From Mycobacterium sp. 852002-51057_SCH5723018 (lineage in GTDB: Bacteria > Actinomycetota > Actinomycetes > Mycobacteriales > Mycobacteriaceae), in assembly GCF_001667035.1 (NCBI RefSeq), contig NZ_LZIR01000108.1:32960-96959 (forward strand): 64,000 nt of DNA. The letters run 5' to 3'. The notes under the pieces are model-generated. The model had not been told where the DNA came from. It searched no databases and saw nothing but the letters and a program-made list of their open reading frames with translations. The translations under genes were made by a program, and so were the position numbers. Positions 34,295 to 42,608 of the stretch are shown here, piece after piece (the first letter of the stretch is position 1; each line of letters starts with the position of its first letter).

Positions 34295-34749
34295 TTCGGC
34301 TCCACCAGTGCCGCGAGCTTGCCCAACGCCATCTCGGTGCCGATCTCGTTGTCCGCGACGGAAACTCCCGGCGGGATGCCGTCATGGATCACCACGACGG
34401 AGGTGCCGCCGTCGGCATCCACCAGCGTCGTCGTCATCCGCATCAGCCCGCCCATTGCCGGATCGGAAGTTTCGAATTCCAGCTCTTCGACCACCCGCTC
34501 GTCGGGCACCAGCTCAACGAACCGGCCATGGTAGGTGTCGGTGGCGGCGACGGTCTTGCCGTGCCGATCGGGCGCTTCGTACGTGAGCGAGATGCGGAAC
34601 CGGCCCCCGACGCGGGCGTCGAATTCGTGCACGGTCGCGGTCATGCCTTCCGGAACCCGCCACGCCGCGACCGCAGCGGCGTCGACGAGGGCCCGATACA
34701 CCGACTCCCGCGCCGCCTGGATGCGCCGGACGACGCGGGTCTGGGTCAT
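34291..34749 (-). CDS. SRPBCC (AHSA1-type) protein
   Basis: This 152-residue START-like domain protein of the AHSA1/polyketide-cyclase-like group has VVRRIQAARESVYRALVDAA at the N-terminus, RVGGRFRISLTYEAPDR near residue 50 and a C-terminal helix LGKLAALVEPN. These small proteins bind hydrophobic ligands, and the ligand here is unknown. The ATG 34749 overlaps the stop of the upstream metallo-beta-lactamase-fold gene, so the pair is co-translated. Its 3' end meets the monooxygenase operon. Confidence 0.85.
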   Translation of the reverse strand: MTQTRVVRRIQAARESVYRALVDAAAVAAWRVPEGMTATVHEFDARVGGRFRISLTYEAPDRHGKTVAATDTYHGRFVELVPDERVVEELEFETSDPAMGGLMRMTTTLVDADGGTSVVVIHDGIPPGVSVADNEIGTEMALGKLAALVEPN

Positions 34750-35504
34750 CGCGTGCGCTTCAAGGCCGCTTCCGTCGCCTCGCGGATCGGCCCGCGCCAC
34801 ACGTCGCCGTGCCCGGGCAGCAGGACCTCGGAGTCGAGCAGCGCCAGCGCGGACAGGGTGCGGATGCAATCCTGTTGGCTGTAGCTGAAAATCGCCGGCA
34901 GGAGCTGCGGTCCGCGGTGGCGCAATAGGGGATGGCCGGTGATCAGCGCGTCGCCGCTGACCAGCACGCCGTCGATCAGGTACGAGCAGTGTCCGTGGGT
35001 GTGGCCGGGACTGAAAACGGGCCGCGGTTGGCCCGGCAGGCCGGCGGCCACCTCGGCGGTCAGCGGTTGGGCGGTGGGGATGCCATCGCGGATCAGGCCG
35101 CCGCTGCGGATTACGTGGGTGGTCCACACCGCCCACCGCGGCCGCCAAATGCGCAGGGTCACATCGAGAATCGAGACCTGCTCCAGGTACTCCCGCTTGG
35201 CGTGACCCACCTCGTCGGCGTGGCAGTACACCGGGGTGCCGTGCTCGCGGGCGAACCAGATCGCCGAGCCCAGGTGGTCGATGTGCGCGTGCGTCAGCAC
35301 GATGGCGCGCACGTCGCCGGCGTCGTAGCCCAGCTTGCGCAGCGACGCCAGCACGTCCTCCCGGTCCCCTGGATAGCCGGCGTCGATCAGCATGACGCCC
35401 GTGTCGTCGGTGACCAGTGTCCAGTTGACGGCGTGGCCCTGCGCGAGGTGGACCGCGTCGGTGACTTGAACTAGCTGCGCCGCCGCTCCCACGCCTGTCA
35501 GCAT
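34746..35504 (-). CDS. Metallo-beta-lactamase-fold hydrolase (Rv0406c-like)
   Basis: This 252-residue MBL-fold protein has the metal motif LTHAHIDHLGSAIWF near residue 67, with later ligands in FSPGHTHGHCSYLIDG, VLVSGDALITGHPLL and LLPGHGDVW. It is a probable zinc hydrolase of unknown substrate, matching Rv0406c, the neighbour of fgd1. ATG 35504 lies inside the first unit of a 55-bp tandem repeat, and the frame stays open through the repeat. The start is therefore uncertain by a few codons. Confidence 0.88.
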   Translation of the reverse strand: MLTGVGAAAQLVQVTDAVHLAQGHAVNWTLVTDDTGVMLIDAGYPGDREDVLASLRKLGYDAGDVRAIVLTHAHIDHLGSAIWFAREHGTPVYCHADEVGHAKREYLEQVSILDVTLRIWRPRWAVWTTHVIRSGGLIRDGIPTAQPLTAEVAAGLPGQPRPVFSPGHTHGHCSYLIDGVLVSGDALITGHPLLRHRGPQLLPAIFSYSQQDCIRTLSALALLDSEVLLPGHGDVWRGPIREATEAALKRTR

Positions 35505-35669
35505 AGGAGCGATCGCAAGCGCGGCGAAGCCGGGCGTAGCGGGTCGCGACCGTCGGCATGGGAGCGATCGCAAGCGCGGCGAAGCCGGGCGTAGCGGGTC
35601 GCGACCGTCAGCATGGGAGCGATCGCAAGCGCGGCGAAGCCGGGCGTAGCGGGTCGCGACCGCCGGCAT
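35501..35669. repeat. 55-bp tandem repeat, three units plus a partial fourth
   Basis: Units begin with gcat at 35501, 35556 and 35611, and a partial unit begins at 35666, giving an exact 55-bp period. The core is gcgatcgcaagcgcggcg followed by a stretch with aagccgggcgtagc. Units differ at one or two bases. The array fills the space between the MBL-fold gene and fgd1. It carries the MBL start codon at one end and ends 17 bp before the fgd1 start. It resembles MIRU-VNTR minisatellites. A diverged copy lies inside pta. Confidence 0.9.
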
Positions 35670-35686
35670 AGGAGTAGAAATAACTG

Positions 35687-36697
35687 GTGGCTGAACTGAA
35701 ACTCGGATACAAAGCGTCCGCTGAACAATTCGCACCGCGCGAGCTCGTCGAACTGGCTGTCGCCGCCGAAGGTCACGGCATGGACAGCGCAACCGTCAGT
35801 GACCATTTCCAGCCGTGGCGGCACGAGGGCGGGCACGCCCCGTTCTCGCTGGCCTGGATGACGGCCGTCGGCGAACGCACCAAACGGATCCGGCTGGGCA
35901 CCTCGGTGCTCACCCCGACGTTCCGGTACAACCCGGCCGTGATCGCTCAGGCCTTCGCCACCATGGCGTGCCTGTACCCGGACCGCATCTTCCTCGGCGT
36001 CGGCACGGGGGAGGCGCTGAACGAGATCGCGACCGGGTACGAGGGCGACTGGCCGGAGTTCAAGGAGCGCTTCGCCCGGCTGCGCGAATCGGTGCGGCTG
36101 ATGCGCGAGCTGTGGCGCGGCGACCGCGTCGACTTCGACGGCGAGTACTACCGGCTCAAGGGCGCCTCCATCTATGACGTGCCCGAGGGCGGCGTCCCCA
36201 TCTACATCGCCGCCGGCGGCCCGGCGGTGGCCAAGTACGCCGGACGGGCCGGCGACGGGTTCATCTGCACCTCCGGCAAGGGCGAGGAGCTCTACAAGGA
36301 CAAGCTGATGCCGGCGGTGCGGGAGGGCGCGGCGGCCGCCGACCGCAACGTCGACGACATCGACAAGATGATCGAGATCAAGATCTCCTACGACCCGGAA
36401 CCCGAACTGGCGCTGGAGAACACCCGGTTCTGGGCGCCGCTGTCGCTGACCGCCGAGCAGAAGCACAGCATCGATGACCCGATCGAAATGGAGAAGGCCG
36501 CCGACGCGCTGCCGATCGAGCAGGTCGCCAAGCGCTGGATCGTGGCGTCGGATCCCGACGAGGCAGTCGCGAAGGTCAAGCAGTACGTCGATTGGGGCCT
36601 CAACCACCTGGTGTTCCACGCGCCGGGCCACGACCAGCGCCGGTTCCTGGACCTTTTCGAAAAGGACCTGGCGCCCAGGCTGCGGCGACTTGGCTGA
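35687..36697 (+). CDS. fgd1: F420-dependent glucose-6-phosphate dehydrogenase
   Basis: Fgd1 oxidises glucose 6-phosphate to the lactone while reducing coenzyme F420, supplying F420H2 for reductases, including those that activate nitroimidazole drugs. The 336-residue protein starts MAELKLGYKASAEQFAPREL, with ATVSDHFQPW around the catalytic His40, TSVLTPTFRYNPAVIAQAFA near residue 72 and GVGTGEALNE near 105. The GTG start follows the 55-bp repeat array. Its stop overlaps the TTG start of pta by eight bases. Confidence 0.97.
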   Translation: MAELKLGYKASAEQFAPRELVELAVAAEGHGMDSATVSDHFQPWRHEGGHAPFSLAWMTAVGERTKRIRLGTSVLTPTFRYNPAVIAQAFATMACLYPDRIFLGVGTGEALNEIATGYEGDWPEFKERFARLRESVRLMRELWRGDRVDFDGEYYRLKGASIYDVPEGGVPIYIAAGGPAVAKYAGRAGDGFICTSGKGEELYKDKLMPAVREGAAAADRNVDDIDKMIEIKISYDPEPELALENTRFWAPLSLTAEQKHSIDDPIEMEKAADALPIEQVAKRWIVASDPDEAVAKVKQYVDWGLNHLVFHAPGHDQRRFLDLFEKDLAPRLRRLG

Positions 36698-38834
36698 AAC
36701 TGCGCCTATTTCGAAGGCGATTTACATCGCCGCGCCCGAGCCGGAGACCGGCAAGTCGACGGTCGCGCTGGGACTGCTGCACCGGCTGACCGCGACGGTC
36801 GCCAAGGTGGGCGTGTTCCGGCCCATCGCGCGGGCAGGCGATCGCCAGCGCGGCGAAGCCGGGCGCGGCGGGTCGCCGGATGTGGCAGGCGAGGAGCGCG
36901 ACTACATCCTGGAGCTGTTGCTCGAGCACACCTCGGCCGGCCTTTCCTACGAGCAGTGCGTCGGGGTGACCTACCAGCAGCTGCACGCCGACGGCGACGC
37001 CGCAATCGCCATCATCGTCGACTCTTATCACGCGGTGGCGCAGGCCTGCGACGTGGTGGTGATCGTTGGCAGCGACTACACCGACGTCACCAGGCCCGCC
37101 GAGCTTTCGGTCAACGCGCGGATCGCGGCGAACCTGGGCGCGCCGGTGCTGCTGACGGTCAGCGGCAAGGACCGCACCGCCGACGAGGTCGCCAGCGTCG
37201 TCGAGGTCTGCCTGGCCGAGCTGACCGCGCAGCACGCCCACACCGCGGCGGTGGTGGCCAACCGCTGCCAGCCGTCCGAGCTGGCAGCGGTCCGAAAGAG
37301 TTTGGCGGCGTTGCGGGGCTTCGCCCAACGCAGCTACGTGCTGCCCGAGGAGCCGCTGCTGTCTGCGCCGACGGTTGCCGAACTGGAAAGGGCCGTGGCC
37401 GGTTCACCGGTCAGCGGCGAGGCGCCGCTGCGCCAGCGCGAGGTCACCGACATTCTGGTGGCCGGGATGACCGCCGACCACGTGTTGGAACGGCTGCGCG
37501 ACGGCATGGCCGTCATCACGCCGGGCGACCGGTCCGACGTGGTGCTCGCCGTCGCCAGTGCCCATGCGGCCGAGGGATTTCCGTCGCTGTCGTGCCTCGT
37601 CGTCAACGGCGGCTTCGAGCTGCATCCGTCGATCGCGGCCCTGGTATCGGGCCTGCGGCTGCGCCTGCCGATTATCGCCACGGCGCTGGGCACTTATGAC
37701 ACGGCCAGCGCGGCCGCGGCGGCCCGCGGCCGGGTCACGGCCACCTCGCAGCGCAAGATCGACACCGCGCTGGAGCTGATGGACCGCCACGTCGACATCA
37801 CGGATTTGCTGACCCAGCTTGCTATTTCGGTGCCCACGGTGATCACCCCGCAGATGTTCACCTATCAGCTGCAACTGCGGGCCCGTTCCGATCGCAAGCA
37901 CATGGTCCTGCCCGAGGGCGGCGACGACCGGATCCTGCGCTCCGCCGGCCGGCTGCTGCAGCGAGGCGTTGCCGACCTGACAATTCTGGGCGACGAGGCC
38001 GAAATCCGGCTCCGCTCGGCTGAACTCGGGGTCAACCTGGACGACGCGAAAGTGATCGACGCGGGCACCAGCGAGTTGCGCTACGAGTTCGCCGACCAGT
38101 ACGCCGAGCTGCGCAAGGCCAGGGGAGTCACCGTCGAGCATGCCCGCGAGATCATGGGCGACGCCACCTATTTCGGCACCATGATGGTCCACAACGGCAT
38201 GGTCGACGGCATGGTGTCCGGCGCCGTCCACACCACGGCGCACACCGTTCGGCCGGCGTTCGAGATCATCAAGACCGTGCCCGACGTCTCCACCGTGTCC
38301 AGCATCTTCTTCATGTGCCTGCCCGACCGGGTGCTGGTGTACGGCGACTGCGCCATCATCCCGAATCCGACGCCGGAGCAGCTCGCCGACATCGCGATCA
38401 GCTCGGCCCGCACGGCGGCGCGGTTCGGCGTCGAGCCGCGGGTGGCCATGCTGTCCTACTCGACCGGTGACTCCGGTGCCGGAGCGGAGGTCGACAAGGT
38501 CAGGGCGGCAACGGAGTTGGTGCGCAGCCGGGAGCCGCAGTTGCTGGTCGAGGGCCCCATCCAGTACGACGCCGCGATCGAGCCGTCGGTCGCGGCCACC
38601 AAGATGCGCGATTCGCCGGTCGCCGGTCGGGCCACGGTGCTGATCTTTCCGGACCTCAATACCGGCAACAACACCTATAAGGCCGTGCAGCGCAGCGCCG
38701 GGGCGATCGCGATCGGCCCGGTGCTGCAAGGGTTGCGCAAGCCGGTGAACGACCTGTCCCGCGGCGCCCTCGTCGAAGACATTGTGAACACGGTTGCCAT
38801 CACCGCGATCCAGGCGCAGGACATTCGTGGCTAA
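36690..38834 (+). CDS. pta: Phosphate acetyltransferase with an in-frame repeat insert
   Basis: Pta interconverts acetyl-CoA and acetyl phosphate, paired with AckA. The 714-residue form has an N-terminal DRTGG/P-loop-like region (IYIAAPEPETGKSTVALGLL) and a C-terminal catalytic domain (VLPEGGDDRILRSAGRLL; MLSYSTGDSGAGAEVDKVRA; VLIFPDLNTGNNTYKAVQRS). TTG 36690 gives the conserved N-terminus. It is about 24 residues longer than M. tuberculosis Pta as I recall it. Much of this is a segment at about residues 49-67 (AGDRQRGEAGRGGSP) that reads through a diverged copy of the 55-bp repeat. Confidence 0.95.
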   Translation: MAETAPISKAIYIAAPEPETGKSTVALGLLHRLTATVAKVGVFRPIARAGDRQRGEAGRGGSPDVAGEERDYILELLLEHTSAGLSYEQCVGVTYQQLHADGDAAIAIIVDSYHAVAQACDVVVIVGSDYTDVTRPAELSVNARIAANLGAPVLLTVSGKDRTADEVASVVEVCLAELTAQHAHTAAVVANRCQPSELAAVRKSLAALRGFAQRSYVLPEEPLLSAPTVAELERAVAGSPVSGEAPLRQREVTDILVAGMTADHVLERLRDGMAVITPGDRSDVVLAVASAHAAEGFPSLSCLVVNGGFELHPSIAALVSGLRLRLPIIATALGTYDTASAAAAARGRVTATSQRKIDTALELMDRHVDITDLLTQLAISVPTVITPQMFTYQLQLRARSDRKHMVLPEGGDDRILRSAGRLLQRGVADLTILGDEAEIRLRSAELGVNLDDAKVIDAGTSELRYEFADQYAELRKARGVTVEHAREIMGDATYFGTMMVHNGMVDGMVSGAVHTTAHTVRPAFEIIKTVPDVSTVSSIFFMCLPDRVLVYGDCAIIPNPTPEQLADIAISSARTAARFGVEPRVAMLSYSTGDSGAGAEVDKVRAATELVRSREPQLLVEGPIQYDAAIEPSVAATKMRDSPVAGRATVLIFPDLNTGNNTYKAVQRSAGAIAIGPVLQGLRKPVNDLSRGALVEDIVNTVAITAIQAQDIRG
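36834..36884. repeat. Diverged copy of the 55-bp repeat inside pta
   Basis: The sequence gcgatcgccagcgcggcg followed by aagccgggcgcggcgggtcg matches the core of the tandem repeat upstream of fgd1, with a few substitutions. It sits in the pta reading frame without breaking it and lies where the remembered M. tuberculosis protein is ~16 residues shorter. The exact ends of the insertion cannot be set without an alignment. Confidence 0.75.
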
Positions 38835-39987
38835 CGCAAGCCGCCCGGTGCTGGTGATCAACTCCGGCTCCTCGTCCCTGAAATACCAGTTGGTCGATCC
38901 CGACGTCGGCACGGCGCGCGCGACCGGACACATCGAGCGGATCGGCGAGGGATCGTCCACGGTTCCCGACCACGACGCGGCGCTGCGCCGCGCCTTCGAC
39001 GAGTTGGCCGCCGACGGTATCGACCTGGCGACCTGCGGCCTGGTAGCGGTCGGCCACCGTGTTGTGCACGGCGGCAACGAGTTCTATCGCCCGACCCTGC
39101 TGGACGATTCGAGGATCGCCGCTCTGGAGAAGCTCTCGCAGCTGGCGCCCCTGCACAATCCGCCGGCGCTCAAGGGAATCGAGGTGGCGCGCAAGCTGCT
39201 GCCCGACGTGCCGCACATCGCGGTGTTCGACACCGCATTCTTCCACGACATGCCGCCGGCGGCGGCCACCTACGCCATCGACCGCGAGTTGGCCGAGCGG
39301 TGGCAGATCCGCCGCTATGGGTTTCACGGCACCTCGCACCGCTACGTCAGCGAGAAGGCCGCCGCGTTCCTGGACAGGCCCCGCGGCGGCTTGAAACAGA
39401 TTGTGCTGCATCTGGGTAACGGTTGCTCGGCCTCGGCGATCGCCGGCACGCGGCCGATCGACACGTCGATGGGCCTGACGCCGCTGGAGGGCCTGGTGAT
39501 GGGCACCCGCAGCGGCGACATCGACCCCAGCGTCGTCAGCTACCTGTGGCGCACTGCGAAGCTGGGCGTCGACGAGACCGAGTCCATGCTCAACCAGCGG
39601 TCGGGGGTGCTGGGCCTGGCCGGCGAACGCGACTTTCGGCGGCTGCGGGAGATGATCGAATCCGGCGACGGCGCAGCGCAATTGGCCTACAGCGTGTTCA
39701 TTCACCGGTTGCGCAAGTACGTGGGCGCCTACCTGGCCGTGCTGGGCCACACCGACGTCATCAGCTTCACCGCCGGCATCGGCGAAAACGATCCGGCGGT
39801 GCGCCGCGACGCGGTGGCCGGCCTCGAGGAGCTCGGCATCGTGCTCGACCAGCGCCGCAACCTCAGCGGCGGCAAAGGCTTGCGGCAGATTTCCGCCGAC
39901 GACTCGCCGATCGTCGTGCTGGTGGTCCCGACCGACGAGGAACTGGCCATCGCGCGCGACTGCGTGAGCCTGCTGGCCGGCTCATAA
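38827..39987 (+). CDS. ackA: Acetate kinase
   Basis: AckA makes acetate and ATP from acetyl phosphate, or the reverse. The 386-residue protein has VLVINSGSSSLKYQLV at the start, VGHRVVHGG near residue 77, FHGTSHRYVSEKAA near 172, HLGNGCSASAI near 199 and FTAGIGENDPAVRRDAVAGL near 316. GTG 38827 overlaps the end of pta by eight bases, giving the usual pta-ackA operon after fgd1. Confidence 0.97.
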   Translation: MANASRPVLVINSGSSSLKYQLVDPDVGTARATGHIERIGEGSSTVPDHDAALRRAFDELAADGIDLATCGLVAVGHRVVHGGNEFYRPTLLDDSRIAALEKLSQLAPLHNPPALKGIEVARKLLPDVPHIAVFDTAFFHDMPPAAATYAIDRELAERWQIRRYGFHGTSHRYVSEKAAAFLDRPRGGLKQIVLHLGNGCSASAIAGTRPIDTSMGLTPLEGLVMGTRSGDIDPSVVSYLWRTAKLGVDETESMLNQRSGVLGLAGERDFRRLREMIESGDGAAQLAYSVFIHRLRKYVGAYLAVLGHTDVISFTAGIGENDPAVRRDAVAGLEELGIVLDQRRNLSGGKGLRQISADDSPIVVLVVPTDEELAIARDCVSLLAGS

Positions 39988-41184
39988 GAAGCCGAGGCCG
40001 CTGCGGCCCGCCCCGACCGACGGCGCGGGATCCGTCCCGACCGTGCGGGTCAGCAGGTCGTGGTAGACGTCGCGAAAGTCGGTGGTGTGCTTGAGGTCTC
40101 CGTTGTCGAGGTCGGTGAGGCTGGGCTCCTCGCCGTAGAAGCCGCCCTTCACCGGCGCGCCCGCGACGAATACGGGGCCCGCGGTGCCGTGGTCGGTGCC
40201 CTGAGACGCGTTGGCGCGGACCCGGCGGCCGAACTCCGAATACGCCATCAACACGACGTTGCGCCCGTGGCGATCCCCGGCCATCTGCTGCAGGAACGGG
40301 GTCACGGCCTCGTCGAAAGTCTGCAGCAGACGCTGCTGCGTCTGGCGTTCGTCGGCGTGGGTGTCGAAACCGCCCAGTTGCACCGTATAAACGCGCGACG
40401 GGACCCCGGCGCGCACCGCGGCGGCCACCACGCCCAGCTGCGCGGCGAGCGAATTATGCTCGGCAGCAGCGGGGTTGACCGACGAGAACGACTTGTTGAC
40501 GGTCCGCGCGGCGCGGTAGGCCTTGCGCACCGCGGCCATCGCGGGGGTGTCGGTGGGGTCGTCGGCGCCCAGGGCGGCCATGATCGCATCGAGCCCGTCT
40601 GCCTGCCCGGCCGCAGCCTTGCCCTTCGAAGGGACCGAAAGCGCCGCCGCGGTGGACTTTTCGCCGACGGCCAGGGGCGGCAAGACCGGTCCGATGTTCA
40701 CCGCGCGCAGCGGGTCGTCGCCGGTGGCGTCGAGCCAGCGGCCGATCCAACCGGTCGAGACGGGCTCGGCCGGCGACGCCGTCTGCCAGATGTCCATGGA
40801 CCGGAAGTGGCTGTGGTCCGGTTTGGGATATCCCACGCCGCGCACGATGGCGAGCCGGCGCTGCTCCCACAGTTGCGCCAGACCCTTCAGCGCCGGGTTG
40901 AGCCCCAGCCGGTCGTCGAGGTGTATGACGTCGCCGGGGGCGTAGGCGAGCTCCGGCCGCGCGTCGTGATATGCGTTGTCGCCGTGGGGGATCAGGGTGT
41001 TGATGCCGTCGTTGCCGCCGTAGAGCGTGACGAGCACCAGTACGCCGGCGCCCTCGGCGAGCGGCCGGTCCTGGGCAGCGCGCATCAGGTCGGGCCAACT
41101 GACCGCCACCGCCGTCGACAGCAGGCCGGCCGCGCCGACGCCGGCGCTGGCGATCAGGAACCTGCGGCGATTGATCTCGGGCAT
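39982..41184 (-). CDS. DUF1501 exported protein with Tat-like signal
   Basis: This 400-residue DUF1501-family protein starts MPEINRRRFLIASAGVGAAG, a twin-arginine-type signal sequence, so export in folded form is inferred. The mature part has the sulfatase-like family features LVTLYGGNDGINTLIPHGD near residue 41, SHFRSMDIWQTA near 109, VVLMAYSEFGRRVRANASQG near 310 and DHGTAGPVFVAGAPVKGG near 331. The biochemical role is unknown. It lies 23 bp downstream of the DUF1800 gene, a pairing seen in many bacteria. The 3' end overlaps ackA by 6 bp. Confidence 0.88.
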   Translation of the reverse strand: MPEINRRRFLIASAGVGAAGLLSTAVAVSWPDLMRAAQDRPLAEGAGVLVLVTLYGGNDGINTLIPHGDNAYHDARPELAYAPGDVIHLDDRLGLNPALKGLAQLWEQRRLAIVRGVGYPKPDHSHFRSMDIWQTASPAEPVSTGWIGRWLDATGDDPLRAVNIGPVLPPLAVGEKSTAAALSVPSKGKAAAGQADGLDAIMAALGADDPTDTPAMAAVRKAYRAARTVNKSFSSVNPAAAEHNSLAAQLGVVAAAVRAGVPSRVYTVQLGGFDTHADERQTQQRLLQTFDEAVTPFLQQMAGDRHGRNVVLMAYSEFGRRVRANASQGTDHGTAGPVFVAGAPVKGGFYGEEPSLTDLDNGDLKHTTDFRDVYHDLLTRTVGTDPAPSVGAGRSGLGFL

Positions 41185-41207
41185 AGTTTGTCTCAGGCAA
41201 TTTCGCT

Positions 41208-42524
41208 TCAGGACGTCAGGTATTCGGGTGTGTTGACGGCGGTGGCCACCAATTGCGGTGGATTGCGCACCAGGGGCGCCAGCGCGTCGGCGGTCCGGTC
41301 CGACCACGCACCCACCCCGATCAGGTAGCCGACCGCGTCGATGCGGTCGTCTGGTGCGGCGCTTTCGACGGCCGACAGGTCGCCCAGCTGCGCCAGCCGG
41401 CTCGCGGCGCGCAGCCGGGCCTGAGCGCTGGCGGTGGACAGCCACACCGGGCCGTGGGGCCAGCCGCCGACGTTCGGCGGGTAGAAGGGCCGCTGCCCCA
41501 GCGCCTGCAGCGTCGCGTCGGTGATCTTGCGCTGCGCGGGGTTGTCGCTGGGCACCCGCAGGGCGCGCAGCGTGCCGACCAGCCACTCGACCGGGGTGTT
41601 GACGACGGCGGCCCGGGCGCCGGTGAATTCGGCGTCCGTGAGGATCGCGCGGGTCAGCGCCCGCAGGTCGCGCCGCGGGCCGTACGCCGCGACCAGCCGG
41701 TCGAGCGCCTGCGGGGACGGCGGCTCGTCGGAGGCCAGCTGCTGCCACAACCGTCCCGCCACGTACTGGGCGGACTTGGGTTGGGCCAGCACCGCGTCGC
41801 AGAACGCGGCGGCGTCGAAGTTGCGGGTGAGCCCGAACAGCGTCTTGTCGCCTCCGTCATGGCGTTTGGGCACCACCGAGGTTTCGCCGTTGGCGCCGAT
41901 CACCCAGCCGGTCAGCGCCCGGGCGCCGGCGCGGACGTCGTCTTCGGTGTAGCCGTTGCCGTGGCCCAGCGCGAACAGCTCCATGAATTCACGGGCGAGG
42001 TTTTCGTTGGGAGCCTTGGCCGTACTGCTCTGCCCGTCCAGCCAGCGCAACGTCGCGGCGTCGGTCAGCATCGCGTAGGCCAGGGCGCGAAAATCACCCA
42101 ACGACAGCGTGCGCAGCTTCTGATTTTGCGCGGCCATGTGCGCAGCCACCCGGACCTTGCGCGCGGAGGTGGCAAAGTGGTTGTGCCACAACAGCGTCAG
42201 CTTCTCATGGATCGGCTGGCGCACGCTGACCATCCGGCTCAGCCACCAGTCGGACAACACGCTTTGCTGCTCGTTCAGCTGCTGGTTGTACTGCTTGCGG
42301 GCCGCCGGCGTGGCGCGCTTGCCGGGGGCGCGCGGCGGCTCGAGGGTGGGCATCGGGGTGACGACCGCACCCGGGTCCGTGTCGGGATTGGTCCCCAGCA
42401 TCGCGTCGACGCAGCTCGGCCAATCGAGGCGGACGGCAGCGTCGACCTCGGGTCCGGTCACCCCGAAGCCGGCCCGACGCAGCATGCGGGCCGTCGTGAT
42501 CCACTGCGTGGACTGCCCCGGCAT
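41208..42524 (-). CDS. DUF1800-family protein
   Basis: This 438-residue DUF1800 protein has the N-terminal ARMLRRAGFGVTGPEVDAAV near residue 11, EKLTLLWHNHFATSARKV near 122, NENLAREFMELFALGHGNGY near 170, and a C-terminal NVGGWPHGPVWLSTASAQAR. DUF1800 and DUF1501 genes are commonly adjacent; their joint role is unknown. ATG 42524 is chosen because the family motif begins soon after it. No signal peptide is obvious in that start. Confidence 0.85.
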   Translation of the reverse strand: MPGQSTQWITTARMLRRAGFGVTGPEVDAAVRLDWPSCVDAMLGTNPDTDPGAVVTPMPTLEPPRAPGKRATPAARKQYNQQLNEQQSVLSDWWLSRMVSVRQPIHEKLTLLWHNHFATSARKVRVAAHMAAQNQKLRTLSLGDFRALAYAMLTDAATLRWLDGQSSTAKAPNENLAREFMELFALGHGNGYTEDDVRAGARALTGWVIGANGETSVVPKRHDGGDKTLFGLTRNFDAAAFCDAVLAQPKSAQYVAGRLWQQLASDEPPSPQALDRLVAAYGPRRDLRALTRAILTDAEFTGARAAVVNTPVEWLVGTLRALRVPSDNPAQRKITDATLQALGQRPFYPPNVGGWPHGPVWLSTASAQARLRAASRLAQLGDLSAVESAAPDDRIDAVGYLIGVGAWSDRTADALAPLVRNPPQLVATAVNTPEYLTS

Positions 42525-42608
42525 GACATAACTGTGCGGTATGTACCTATGTTTTGCCTGTGGATAGACGAAGTCGCGGATCGCGGCCGATGTGCAATCG
42601 TCCGCTCC

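Noticed and set aside
34746..35792. A longer MBL-fold protein starting upstream at 35792
   Set aside because: The extra part is translated from the 55-bp tandem repeat and antisense fgd1, and is not expected in the family.
36600..37328. A - strand frame over the start of pta
   Set aside because: It is antisense to the conserved Pta N-terminus and has no motif.
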